Assembly: GCA_948567375.1 (NCBI GenBank)
Contig: OX419756.1
Span: forward strand, 27,506,552-27,570,551
Source of the DNA: Lunularia cruciata
Lineage: Eukaryota > Streptophyta > Marchantiopsida > Lunulariales > Lunulariaceae
DNA: 64,000 nt
Reading direction: 5' to 3'
Below, in pieces: positions 1 to 11,791 of the stretch. Made by a program: the position numbers and the translations under genes. Below the pieces are notes generated by a model, which saw only the letters and a program-made list of their open reading frames with translations, made no database searches and was not told the DNA's origin. How positions within the stretch are numbered: the first letter of the stretch is position 1; every line of letters starts with the position of its first letter.

Positions 1-1234
1 AGTGATTGTAACTTTGGCGCTTTATCGATGCCTTTGTATTCATCTATCCCTGTAAATGACGATCGTTCTTATATCCTGTAGTTTTTGGACGAGTTTGATG
101 CTGTAGCCCTTCTAACCTGATACCGAATAGAACATTGCAATCGTCGGTCCTCTTTGTCTCACTTGGCGTGAAATTATACATCAGCGTCGGATATCAACAG
201 CTCAGTTGATACACTATTGAAATTGTGTTAATTAGACACGAGGAGACAAAGGGAGTCGGACCCAACGGGGAACGCCCAACAAAGTCACTTTTGAGATCTA
301 TGGAGTTTCAAACAAACGTTATATTCTCATAGACAGAGGAAGACAGAAAGGAGCTAAAATCGACTGAAAGAATGATGCAATTGACTGACTAAATGCGACT
401 GAAAGAATGATGCGCACACAGCCATTTCCGACCTCTAGGCGCTTCTTTCGACCTGTTTAGCAAGGATACATGGAAAGATGTCTGAACCAACTTTGCTAAC
501 GAAATGGCTAGGTCCATTATGCTTAGGTTAAAATTCATCTATCTAGTAGATGAATGGACAATTATTGGAGAGAAAAACGAGGGTTAGTTGTGAACCATGT
601 AAACGGGCAGCTCTGGAAGAAATGCGGACATGGATGGGGGAAAAATAGAGGGAGAAAATCGAGGTCCTCAATGGGGCAGCTTGACTGGTATCATACAACA
701 ACATGCAACTTGTTGCTTGAAGTGTAATCATGCTCCAACATCAAGTAATTTAATGACATTCTTCTCCCGGGTTCCATAAGATAAACTCCTTTGAAAGTTT
801 TATCGCCGAACTCCTGAACTCAGATGCTGGGAAGGTTAGATCTTGATGGAATTTGGAGTTGTAGAGCATAGGACTAAACAAGGCCCGACTCCTAGGATAT
901 GCTCTCCTACACTAATGCTTATGTCTTGCTTAGAAGATCCTGCTAAGTCTTTCGCATGTGAGGAATGAATTCAAACAGTAGTTTCGTGTTGCTAATTTGA
1001 CTCAGCTTTCTAAGCACAAGATTAAAACTTTAAAGAAGAAATGCATGAAGAGAAGGAATTACACTGCAATCCTCTCCTCCGTTATCCGCATCTTTATGAA
1101 GAATCATAAATCGATTCTTCCGTCTCCACGAATAACTACTGTGCATCCTTTTCGTTGTCGTCTCCTACTAACTGCGGGAGTACGTCTTTTAGATATACTC
1201 GAGGTCTTGTTCCTGCGGTTCTTGTCTTCGGAGT

Positions 1235-1280
1235 TTGACGTACAATCTTCCTTTTTCATGAAAGGAAGACTGTACGTCAA
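1235..1280. repeat. 46-bp near-perfect inverted repeat (hairpin)
   Basis: The arms 1235-1254 and 1261-1280 are 20 bases long, match at 19 of 20 positions, and are separated by a 6-base loop. A second perfect hairpin follows 62 bases further on. It is too short for a typical plant miRNA precursor; it could be the core of a small foldback element. Confidence 0.7.
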
Positions 1281-1342
1281 TCGCTTGGCTTGGTTTGTTT
1301 CTTCGTCTCACAATACACACTCGCTCATGCGTAGAGTCCCTT

Positions 1343-1365
1343 TACTTGTCTGCGATAGACAAGTA
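1343..1365. repeat. 23-bp perfect hairpin
   Basis: Nine-base perfect arms (TACTTGTCT and its complement) flank a 5-base loop. No T-run follows, and nothing indicates transcription. Confidence 0.6.
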
Positions 1366-4300
1366 GACACTGTACTGTGGCATCCTTTGCATATCTCTGC
1401 CTTCTTCACGTCAGGAGTCGACAGACCCCATTAGTCCTAAGCGGGAAAGTGCAGTCGATTTATATTACTTTCTCTCTTCACTTCCATGCAATTTAGAAAG
1501 TCTATCTGTGCATGTTCATTACAATACGCAGAAGAAACTGGAGAACCGGAAAGCGGTCAAGTGAAAGCTGCCTTCGCAAGTTAACACTAGAGTTGAACAA
1601 GCGACGATCATTTATCCAGAACAGATGATTGCTTAAATTCCAGCATGCGTTCGCTTTACTCAAGCACGTGCAACAGAACAGATAAGAGTAGGACATTTTG
1701 TCACTTGTCCGCGCAGCCAACTTCAGGAAGTCATTCCGTTGGTACATCTCAAGCGGCATGACCAAAATAGTACAAAATATTGATAGGAGAGCCACTTGTC
1801 AAGCCCAAAATTAGCTCATTCTATTTCTCCTATTTTTAATTTCTCCTCTCCTCAACTTGTGGGGGAGAGGAAAGTTCGGAGAAACACTAGCTGCTCCCAG
1901 TCCAATATTGATGTCTTGTAACTTCCTCAAAGGTTCTCAAATAGAGCAAAGTCTCTTGCAGTCGGTTCTTATCTGGCGTACGGGAGAGCTGACAACAGCG
2001 CACGAAAGCTTTCGGGAAAGTTCACGAAAATCCGTTAAGTCTCGGAACTTTGTCAGTGGTTCTTAAACCGAGCAACGGACTTTGCAAGGCGTTCTTACAT
2101 GAAAAGTCTCTTGTGAGAGTGGGAGAGCGGACAAAGAATACATTACTGTAGAAAGGCTACTGCGGCCGCTGTAAAAAGGCATGAAGGGCGCTTCAGGGAG
2201 GGGAGGCGGTCGATCAATCCCCGCGTGCGGGCGTGCGTTCTCTGATCTGATTTTGGCAGACGAGTAAACAAACGTTTGGCTACTGATGGGATGGGAATAA
2301 GATATGTATGTGCTCTGCTGCCACAGGCGGGCCACTGTTTTTGGAGCACATTTTGACGACGTTAGTATGAGGTAATTCCTTTATCTGAATTCATGATGAT
2401 GTCCAACAGCTCATCCCGAGTTGTCTTCTTGTTGCAACGAGAAGAAGAATAGTGGTTATTGTCGATAGTACTACTCCATATCCATCAAGAAGTAGCGCGT
2501 GACGAGAGGGAGATAATGAGTAAGGTATCTGTCAGCGGAGTATCGTGAATCGCACGGACAGGAGGGACAAGGAGGCTCAGTTAAGGGTGAAATAAACGAT
2601 TTAATTGGCGGAAGTACATTCTGTTCTGCTTCATACGCCCGCGGAAGATAGATGCAAGCACTGAGAGCTCTTAATCTATTTCTGGCACCTCTGAACTGAG
2701 AGCTGTAAAGTGATCGTCAGAAGGTAACTGTAATGGTGGATAGAGAAATTTGTGTTTATGACGAGTAAAGGTGGAAGGAAGTAGCTCATTCTGAAGAATT
2801 CCACTTATTCGTGGAATGCTCTACCAAGTTGCTTGAAGCAAGTTGTACCACTGCCCTGCAGAATGATCCCTTTGTACGATACAATTGTGCAATTTAAGAC
2901 TGAAGGGAAACTAAATTGTCAAGAACATGCGTAATTTGAGGTTGCATCAGCAGAGAGAAAAGTCGAGAGTTACCATAGGAAGAGAACTGGATAATTCTAT
3001 GCTTCGAAGGCAAGAAGGGAAGGAGAGTAGTACCAGTAGATGATCAGGGCGGTGGGTAGAAGCTTTTTATGGTAAGTAGAACATAGCTGATCTTTATCCA
3101 GCCTTCTTGAGCCTCAGCTAATTGTCACAACCTTGGCCGCGTATAGCTGACTCGGACGTCGTATTTTGTTCAGTAACGTCTTCCGATTCTTTGCTGATGA
3201 CGGTGATAGTTCAAACTCCTTTCGCAAATCAACATACGACGATGGCCGTGATAGCGGAAGTTGCAGTTTTAGAGAATGATGTCTACGTAGCCTGAGCGGG
3301 ACAACCGTGGTAAATTTCAGATGCTGGTTATAATCGGATACTACAAGTTGACACTGAGGTACTATTTTCTTTGTCTTTGCCATTCTTGATATGAATGCTG
3401 TTCCTCATCCAAATTGTCAGCATATAATCACAATCGAAGATTCCGTCAACATGTCCACACGGTTTATTAACTTCCTTCCCAGAAATTGGATCTACCTTCT
3501 TATTTACACGACGTCTGCAGCTTCCCGATCAATAATTTCTGGGAGGGAGAGGGTTCCGGATATATGAGCTTCTTCCATATGTCTAGCACTGGATTCAAAG
3601 ACATAATAGCGGTTTAGGAACGCGCTGGTTCCTCTTTCTGCTCAAAAGTCTTACACATTCCAATTAGAGTGATTGGAAGTGCTCCAGAGCGCCCCTCGTG
3701 ATTGTTGATTCGGTACCGCTGGTTTCCAAGCCAATCTGCGAACATGGAAACGGGAAACACTAGGATCCACGTCCCTGATCAAGAAGACCAATGACACGAA
3801 TTTTCCTGGTTGTTAGAATTTTCCAGAAGTTGTTGGAGCGCTTATCAATGATAGCCACTATGCTTGCGGGTTCTATCCTGTGAGACGCATTTACGTATGG
3901 CGAACTATGATATCGAGAATTTTCTGGCAGGTGCGGATTGTGTAATGAACCCTCCGGCTTTGGTCAATCTCCAGACTAAATCCGCTAGATTCTATTTCAT
4001 TTGTAAAGTAGAACATAGACGGGCCTTGATTGTGATGCCAATTAGGTCCACTGATTTTTAGACTTACAAGATGCACATGTACTTACGCTTTTCAGAGTCT
4101 GAGTTGAATGAGGATGTTACTCCAACCTCCGCGTGCCCAATACGACATGTGAAGTCGCTGCCTGCGAGGTATCACATAGTAACTTCTAATCGCCTGTCAC
4201 TTGGTTCAACTTCAATGGTTAAAGCTGTCACGCAACTCATTATGTGTCTCCTTTACATTCTTGTAACATTACAATTGTATCTTTACTTGAAAGGAGCTAT

Positions 4301-5189
4301 TGTCACTTTTGGAAACTTTCATACATCGTCCCCATGACTAAGGACATTTGGATTCATATCCGTAGGCAAGCGCGGCCACCTTTGGAAGTGTCGAACGGCA
4401 GCAACTACTTCCACGCTATTTCTCAGGTTGGTCCTCGTGCTGGTACTAAGGTTAGTTCTATGTTGTCCAGAGAGCTTCTTCACATACGTTTCCTGCATCT
4501 AGTCCCCATGATGGATAGATTTCGTACAAACTCGTTTCTTGCCATACACGACCTTGGACTTCAATTTCAACTCATATGCAGATAATGTAACGAACAAAGT
4601 GCTATAAACTCTGCTTTGAGCTCTAGAATCACCCAATTTCCACCATTATCAGACACATCAGGCATTATGCCTGATATTGGCCATTATATATTGAATGATT
4701 GGGGACAGGTCCTGTATTGTTTCTTTGAGATCTGTCACCTAGTTCGAGTTTCTCGAGCTTTCGAGTGTCACTTTGTACTTTCCTCTGGGAGTTTGAGAAT
4801 GCTATCTTTCCTCTATTTGACCCTTACTGGCAAACGGTTATCGAATCAGTTCTGCTGTCGTCCTTCTGTTTCGTAATTCAAGATACTCTCTGGAGGGGAG
4901 CAGTGGATTCAGTTGTAAACTGGCAAAGTGACGTAAAACCACTGAGACGTCTGTCTACAAACAGAATGTTAAACAAAGCTGATGGACAGCTCACACGAAA
5001 TTGAAAGCAAAAGTTGAATGTCTCATAGATATATCACCGACAGCTCCAAGTAGTCACGTACATGCTTTCGCTTATATTGCATGACCCATAAAGACTACTT
5101 CCAGATGACGTGAAATAAAAGTTGGGAGTGGCTGTCCGGAACTGTCTGATTTGCAGGCAAGGTATGAGCTGAAATCGGAATTCGTTACA

Positions 5190-8100
5190 ATGTCTGGCAA
5201 TGAACATTACTCAACTCCTGTTGTTGAGAGACCTAGGCAGAATGAAGGGAAAGTCGAAGTTAGTGAAGAACAGAGACACTGGAATCTGCACTTTCTTGAT
5301 GATTCACGCTCACCGTCAGCAGAAAATCCTAGCATACAATCAAGGGTGATTGATATGCCCTCTTCGGACTGCAACATCAAAACGCAAGGTGGAGAAGAAC
5401 CCGGTGAAGAAACCTATAAGAACCACTACGCTGCTCGTGGGCCCGATGGTTGTAAAATTTTTGACGAGATCATCGATGTAAGGCGAGAATCTGGATTTGG
5501 AGAGGATGAAGACTTCGATGGGAATGACAATGAAGCGGTTCCTTCACTTCGTGAGAGAAGTTATTGTGAACTCTCTAGTGAGGAGTTTTCAGTCAAAGAG
5601 CAGTACTTGCTAGAACCCAATTTTTCCGTGAAGGAAGAGAACCCAACAAATTTCATGAGATTAGAATTAGGCTTTGTTGGAGGCTATGAATATCCCTGCA
5701 TTGAACGCTCGAATCAGATTGGTAGCCAGGTAGAGGAAGGCCACTCCGAGGATGAGGTTGAAAGTAAACCACGGCATCACCATCCAGTAAGTCATAATTG
5801 GTTGACCCTAAGGTCCATCGAACAAGAAGGGCAAACTCAGAGGGACTTTTGGGAGGAAGAGAGGCTTGAGGTACAACTTGAGGAAGAAGTAGGAAGATGG
5901 AAGGGAAAGGCCCACTCGTTGAAAAATGGGATCACGGGACCCTATGCAGACAATGGCTCCTGTGGCCAGGGGAATCCGGGATACTTGGAGTATGTGATAA
6001 GGGATATGCTTGCCGAACTGAGAGTGGATGAAGGAAACGATATACCAGGAGTAAACGTTGGAGTTGGAGGCAAGTCTGATCCGTTGAGTCTAGACCTTGC
6101 AGCTGCTGAAACGTCACATCTTGAAGGAAAAGGCCATTCTCAGAAACTTATGATCATGGCCTTTGAAGAACTGCTCAGGGAACTTGATGCGAGAGAGAAT
6201 AAGAATAAGAAGACAATGGACGATGTGCTCAGAGAAAAGGAGGAAAAGGAGGAGATGATTCTACAACAAACTAGAGCATGGTCTGAGACAGAGAAGCAAT
6301 TAGAGAGCCGCATCAGCAACTTGGAGCTACAAAATGGCAGACTGTCAGACGCTTTGAGAGAGACAGCGGTAGCTTTGACACTCGAGAAAGAAAGGAGAAG
6401 AGACTCACGATTAGAGGCGGAGAGAATGATGGAAATGGTGAGGAGCGAGCGAAAGTCGCATCAGGAGACAATCGAGAAGCTGAACACATGTGTCAATTCT
6501 CTCATGAAGCTAAGAGGAAACCTTGCCATGCAGAAATCTCGATCAGCGGAAGATGGAGGTCCTTCGTACTTCGAAGTCGTGGAATTTGTTTTAAGGGACA
6601 TGGACAGAGAGCTGCAATTGAATCTAAACAATCTAAACCAGAGTACCAGAAACATCTCTGAGTTAAAGTTCGGGTTCTCCGATATAGATGAGTTCACGAG
6701 GTTAAAACAGCAGCGGGACACAAGAGAACTGGAAAGAGATCAGGTAGAAGAGAAAATGAGCACGACTTTAAGCGAAATAAGGGAAAGACATGGTGAAATG
6801 GAAGCTCTATGGCTGGAGAGAGAGAAGCTTTTGGAACAGAAGTTGGGGTGTCTTGAAGTTGAATTGCAGCATATACAATTGAAGCAGAAGCGGAAGGAGG
6901 TAGAGATTTTGACTGAGAGGCAAAGATGGACAGACGAAATGGAGAAGTGTATGCGAGCTTGGGCACGAGAAAGAAAAGCTTGGGAACTCAAAATGTGTGA
7001 CACAGGAAGAAGAGAAGGTGAACGTGAGCTTCGGTGGGAGTCGGGACGGGTTTCCACTAAAACTAGGGGCTTTGCAGCAAATCTCGATGAAGGGTGGGGG
7101 AAAGGAAGCGAAGTGCTTGAGCAAAAGGGCTGGAAGGGATCAGATGCAAGAGAGACAAATGAAACTGTTCATGGTGCAGCATTTGAGGAATCAAGTGTTG
7201 AGTATCAAGAAAATGCTAAGAATCACGGTCAGGATACGGAGGCAGTTCTAGAAAGTGAAAGCGAGGATTTCAGGCGCAAGCCGATCTGGTGGGAGAAGGA
7301 GGAAGAAGAGTGGATTCAAAGGGCAGAGCAACACAAACACGAGATGAACGAGATGGAGAGAACACTCTCGGCAGCTCTGCTTTCAATAAGGAATTTAGAG
7401 CAGGAAATCAAGGCCAAAGAGGAGCAGATGGAAGAAGAAAAGAAGACTATCGACAGCTTGCTATCAGCAAAATCAGCAGAGCTGGAGCAGGCTAAAGAGA
7501 GTCTTAAGTCTAGGGAACATGACATAGAGGTCACAGTTCAAAAGTTCACAGACGAACTAAAGCTGATAGACAAGGAGGTGGAGAAGGAGAGAAAGGAGAG
7601 GGAGCAGGTTATGGAGCTACATTTCGCATCCAAAAGGAAACTGGTTCTTGAGATCAAAGCAAAGGAGGAAAGCTGGGAAAAGGAGCTTGAACTGTTGAAC
7701 CATGATGTGGAGAACGCCGAAAATGAGGCAAGGGAGAAAGAGAAGGTTATTGAAGAATTGCAAATGCGAATGGAGGAGGAGAAATCACTACGCGAAAGAA
7801 CAGAACGGGAGCTCCAAAGGGAGAAACTTGAAATAAGGAAGGAGATGGAGGAAATGCTTGCGGATATCTGGAAAATTTGTGAAGATGAGAGGATCCAAAC
7901 GGTAGTTGCAAAAAAGCTTTTACCTGGTGAGGAACTGAGTCTGAGAAGACCCCTGTGGGCGTCTCTCTGGCTCGAGTATTGTCAAGCTAGAGGACTATCT
8001 GAAGATAGCAAGGTCTACCCGTCGACCATAGAGTGGGAGTCTGCACGCAACAAAGTTGCCAGCTTAGAAAAGCAAATCACTGAGGCGATGTTGGCCATTG

Positions 8101-8911
8101 ATAGCCTCCGCGATGAAGTGAAGGAGAAGGAAGAACAGCTTTTGCAGGTGAAGGCAGATCGAGATAGAGACTCAGATCAGAGAAAGGAAGACTGGATAAT
8201 GGAGCGCGAGAATTTGATTCATCTCCTTGACAGCCTCCAGCAGAAAGAAGATGAATTTGCTATGGAGAGGGAGTCGAGAGAAAAAACATTCAAGAGGAAG
8301 GTGGAAGCTCTTGAGGAGCTACGGAAAATTGAACGAGAAGAAGCAGCCGAGGCCTTCTCAAAACTCCAACGTTTGGCCAAAGAGCTCGAATGGTATTCAA
8401 AACACTCAAGCACACGACCATCCAAGGAGGAAGACATTTCAACTCAAGGAACTGTGATAAAAAGGGATTTCACCTACTCCAAAGATCAGAGTGGATACTT
8501 AGAAGAGGTGGATAGATACATTTTCGACCTTGAAAGCAAGAGTGAAACTCCGGGAAGGAGTTCACGGAGTTCAGAAGTAGGTTCAGGATCTGAAGATTTT
8601 GGATCTCCCAGAGTACGTGGTGAGGCGCGTAATGCTTTGATGCAAGTGGAAACTGTACGCAGCACAGCAGGGGCAGAGAGGGGCCCTATGTTTGCCATAG
8701 ATAATGGTGAACGATACTCTCCTAGGGTCAGTAGAGAGTGGAGTTCCCCTTTAGGTGTACAAGTTCGAGAGGCTCGCCAAACAGCTGCTATACCTTTGGA
8801 GAGAACCATGTGTTTAACGCTGAATGGACTGCTTACCTCCACTCAAGAATCACCTTGGACCGAGGGAGCAAACGAGGATTTCTCTTTATGGCAGCCTGAA
8901 AGTCGGACGAG
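5190..8911 (+). CDS. Large coiled-coil protein, main exon
   Basis: I do not recognise the family. The first in-frame ATG is at 5190; an in-frame stop at 5106 limits extension upstream. The exon encodes about 1240 residues. Residues ~1-320 are acidic, Ser/Asn-rich and probably unstructured. From ~320 to ~1100 it is mostly Glu/Lys/Arg-rich heptad-type coiled coil. This is interrupted at ~610-690 (Gly/Trp-rich linker) and at ~910-955 (Trp/Tyr-rich non-coil segment). The C-terminal ~130 residues are Ser/Arg-rich. There is no motor, kinase or membrane segment. Unspliced, the frame ends at TAA 8913-8915, but that stop lies directly in a good splice donor (GAG|GTAATT), and downstream exons continue in phase. 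A cytoskeletal or scaffold role is inferred from composition only. Confidence 0.85.
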
Positions 8912-9138
8912 GTAATTTTAGACTACGTAGACTACATCGTTCTAGGCTTCACTGAATCAAAGCAGTCCAGTGTAACATAGTCTTGATTTCTGTACACAAA
9001 TTTAGTTCCTGCGGTGTGCAAGATTTACTCTGCGAAGAAGTCTCACTGGCTCTACGAACAGAACCTTCCATCTAAGAACTGGTCTAGGAGAATGTGAAAC
9101 AATAAACAATAACCGTCGGCCATCTTGTTTTGGTCCAG

Positions 9139-9286
9139 GTTGAGAGTATCAGGGGGTTTCAATTGTAGGAGCAACTCTTGGATGACAGACAAGACGCACT
9201 CTTACCCGGAGTCTCCTACTCGAAGGTGCCTCGCACTGCCTGGTTCTGCCATGCCTACCCGACGTTCGCAGAAATGGCTTGTCGAT
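9139..9286 (+). CDS. Coiled-coil gene, predicted exon 2
   Basis: The acceptor tggtccag ends at 9138 and the donor GAT|GTAAGC is at 9287. The preceding exon ends after two bases of a codon, and one base here completes an Arg codon. Then 49 codons run open, Ser/Thr/Arg-rich, ending in KWLVD at phase 0. An alternative in-phase acceptor (tgtag, ending 9168) would shorten the exon by 10 residues. Confidence 0.55.
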
Positions 9287-9591
9287 GTAAGCTGGCTGGA
9301 CCAAGTTCGTAAGGTACACCTCTTTTCTTGGTTCACCAAACATCTTTTCGAACTTTGAAATCCTTCATTCTAAGTGTCTGATCAGCACCCCAAGGAACCT
9401 CCAAGGCCTAACTTTCATTAGAAGCATAGGATAGCCATAGGATCAAAGAGTATGTCGACAACTTTTGCCAAAGGCGGTACATAGATGGGGAGTCTTCCTG
9501 TTGCATACAAATATGACGAGATCCTGCACTATAACATCTGAGATCATCATAGAACAGAAGTTAACTCTTTTCTAAGTCCTTTGTCTCTTAG

Positions 9592-9654
9592 GAGCATGCT
9601 TGGCTTCGACAACAGTTGGAGATTGAGCGGCAGCGCGTGTCCTCGTTGGGTCGA
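9592..9654 (+). CDS. Coiled-coil gene, predicted exon 3
   Basis: The acceptor is ctcttag and the donor CGA|GTAAGC. The 63 bases give 21 codons in phase 0, reading EHAWLRQQLEIERQ and so on, an amphipathic coiled-coil sequence. Both flanking phases match the neighbouring predicted exons. Confidence 0.65.
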
Positions 9655-9850
9655 GTAAGCTCCGTTTTCAGCAGGGTTGAATGCGTGATATAGTTTCTGA
9701 ACATGTGTATGAAGTCTCTGTCGTCAGTTTTTACGTTCATCTCAGGCTGGAACATCTTTTATATATTGCAGCTCTGTAAATATACGGGATTCATCCAAAT
9801 GTCCGCTCGTTATTAGTTCTATCATTGACTAAGGCTGACATTGCCGCCAG

Positions 9851-9946
9851 GTAGAAGCAGATAACCAGTGGATAGAGGCGGCTATTATCAGAGCTCTCGA
9901 ACTGAAACGCCATAGTGATTCAAAGGCTGCGGAGATGCAACAGAAG
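9851..9946 (+). CDS. Coiled-coil gene, predicted exon 4
   Basis: The acceptor is gccgccag and the donor AAG|GTAACT. The 96 bases give 32 codons in phase 0, helical and charged (VEADNQWIEAAIIRALELKR ...). No stop falls in this frame, and it joins in phase to exon 3 and exon 5. The upstream intron is 196 bases. Confidence 0.65.
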
Positions 9947-10666
9947 GTAACTCCCACTCTGAGAGAAAATCTGATTACTCATGCCTATGCGTCTCGCGCT
10001 GTATGTAGTCCCTGCAGAGCTGGAAATTTGGATTGAATCTAATCTCCTTCACGCTCATAGAATTCAAAAGCTTTAGATTTGATTCTCTGGACATGTATGG
10101 ACTCAACCAACGTACAAAGGTATGCATGAATCACTCGCGATGACACTCGCTATACAGCTCGCATTCTCAATATGAGCATAGTACGTCAAGCAACTAAGAA
10201 ACACAGCGTAGTGTAGTATTACACACAGTCGACCTACAGATCCAAGCGGAAGTAGACTTATCATATACACAAGACTTGAAGCACAGTGGCTCGCAGTAGC
10301 CGTCTCACCTAAGTCGTGCATCCACAGAACTCTCAGCTTAATCAGACGACTGGCTCCATGAGTGACACGCTCTAACAGCATCAAGTTCAGGTGCTGATTA
10401 AATCACCGAAGGTAAACATCCTCAAAATTGAACTTTAGGCAGCTAGTTAACAGAAATGGTGAACGTGACTGGGGACTTGAGTGATAATGTGGGGAACTTA
10501 TAGGGAACTGTGATGGTTCATCTTAAGGTTCCTTCTTGACGTTCAACCCTTTTGTCTGACCGGTAACACTTGACCACGAACAACCTAGAACGTAATACGT
10601 AGCGATGGTGTTACTTGTTTGGAGTGCTGCAATGGCTGCTTAACGGCGTGGGTGTATATTTTGCAG

Positions 10667-10706
10667 CTAGCTGCTATGGAGGCTTTGATGACCAGGAGGA
10701 ATACAC
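10667..10706 (+). CDS. Coiled-coil gene, predicted exon 5 (40 bases)
   Basis: The acceptor is attttgcag and the donor CAC|GTAAGA. It encodes LAAMEALMTRRNT plus one base of the next codon. That base (C) joins AA of exon 6 to give Gln, keeping the helical frame. A further optional 21-base exon at 10391-10411 (ttcag ... AAG|GTAAAC) would also be in phase. Confidence 0.55.
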
Positions 10707-11588
10707 GTAAGAATGTCAGGGACCGCACTTTCCATTGAAGACTAAGGATAAGTGAACGCAGGCTTATTAGCAGTGGCACCAAGATCTCAAGACTTATCTA
10801 GGTTCACTCAATCGATCCACGTTCTCGATTATATGGTACTCGTAAGTTTAGATCCTCAAACTCAACGCTAGTCGGTAACTCCAAAGAGTATGAGAGTAGT
10901 GGTGCATTAAGGTTTATTTTCAAGCACTTCTCTTTACTCTTGTGAGCTCCTCTAGCTCGAAGAAGTTATCGCGTGGTTCCGATCTGCTGTGTAGCAGAGA
11001 AGACCCTATCGGCTAACGATGGAAGCCCCTGCCCCGAAGACAGAAATCAGAAGCACATATCATTGACGTAGAAATTTGGTTCACACAGTTAGTGTAGGTA
11101 GCATTGACAATTTTTGTATTCCATTCACAGGTAGTCAGTCATTGTACATTCAATCCGTAGCGTGTGTCAATTGAGAGGGGGAATTTTGCCCTACCCCAGA
11201 GCTAGATCACCTGTACAGCGTTAATGGTCTTAGTACTAGAGAAGACGAGGCAATACCATTACTTTCAACGGAAGAAGCAACCCAATTGTCAAAGGGATGT
11301 AAAGATGTCACTCAAAGATACTCAAGAACTCTTAACTTGTACCGTATACCAATCTGAATTTAAGGACTCCAAATATTCTTGTTTTCTCTAAGTTGATAAA
11401 ACACCGAGACCTGGTTGCCATGCATCTATCAACTGATATTGAAGTGGCTCAAGTCGGGTTCCCATTTTACAGAGCGGCTTCATACGTTCTCGGTGAGTGT
11501 TTCAGCGCCTATTGAGCGAAGACTTCGAGTCGAGTTCACCTTCAGTTTCCAGGGTGATCTTTTGATGAACTTTCAGGTTATACCTGAG

Positions 11589-11791
11589 AATTGGGTGAAT
11601 ATATGCTCGAAAGGCAGGATCTGGAGTCAAAGCTCGCTGTCTTGACTAATGAGAAAGGGGGCCTTCTGAGGAGGCTTAGAAGTAACAAGTTTACAACTCA
11701 AACGATCACCGAACCGCGGGGTACGATTCTTCGGGGGAGTTCCTCCCAACAAAGTCGACTCGAGTTTGACGTATTTTGTGCAAGCATTTAA
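11589..11791 (+). CDS. Coiled-coil gene, predicted terminal exon
   Basis: The acceptor AG is at 11587-11588; an in-frame TGA at 11585 forbids an earlier one. After the split Gln codon the exon reads LGEYMLERQDLESKLAVLTN and continues as a coil, then a polar tail to TAA 11789-11791. The polypyrimidine tract is weak, so the exact start is uncertain. With this model the whole protein would be about 1420 residues. Confidence 0.55.

Larger units (their letters stand above)
1..5189. other. Left flank without a recognisable gene
   Basis: I find no recognisable protein, RNA gene or mobile element here. Open frames are short and show no known motif. Base composition resembles the genic DNA to the right rather than the AT-rich transposon region. 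The last part probably contains the promoter and 5' UTR of the coiled-coil gene. An intron-like acceptor (ttgcag) at 5151-5156 lies 33 bases before the chosen ATG, so a 5' UTR intron or upstream exon is possible. Confidence 0.5.

Noticed and set aside
997-1434. 145-codon open frame in the left flank
   Set aside because: It has no recognisable domain, carries two hairpins inside the frame and an unusual composition; it does not start at an ATG and nothing supports translation.
3114-3383. Minus-strand 89-codon frame starting MAKTKK
   Set aside because: It is basic and ATG-started but short, with no homology I recognise and no splice or promoter support.
9125-9358. Separate small gene downstream of the coiled-coil exon
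   Set aside because: Its reading frame is better explained as exon 2 of the coiled-coil gene, because the phase matches and donor and acceptor are present.
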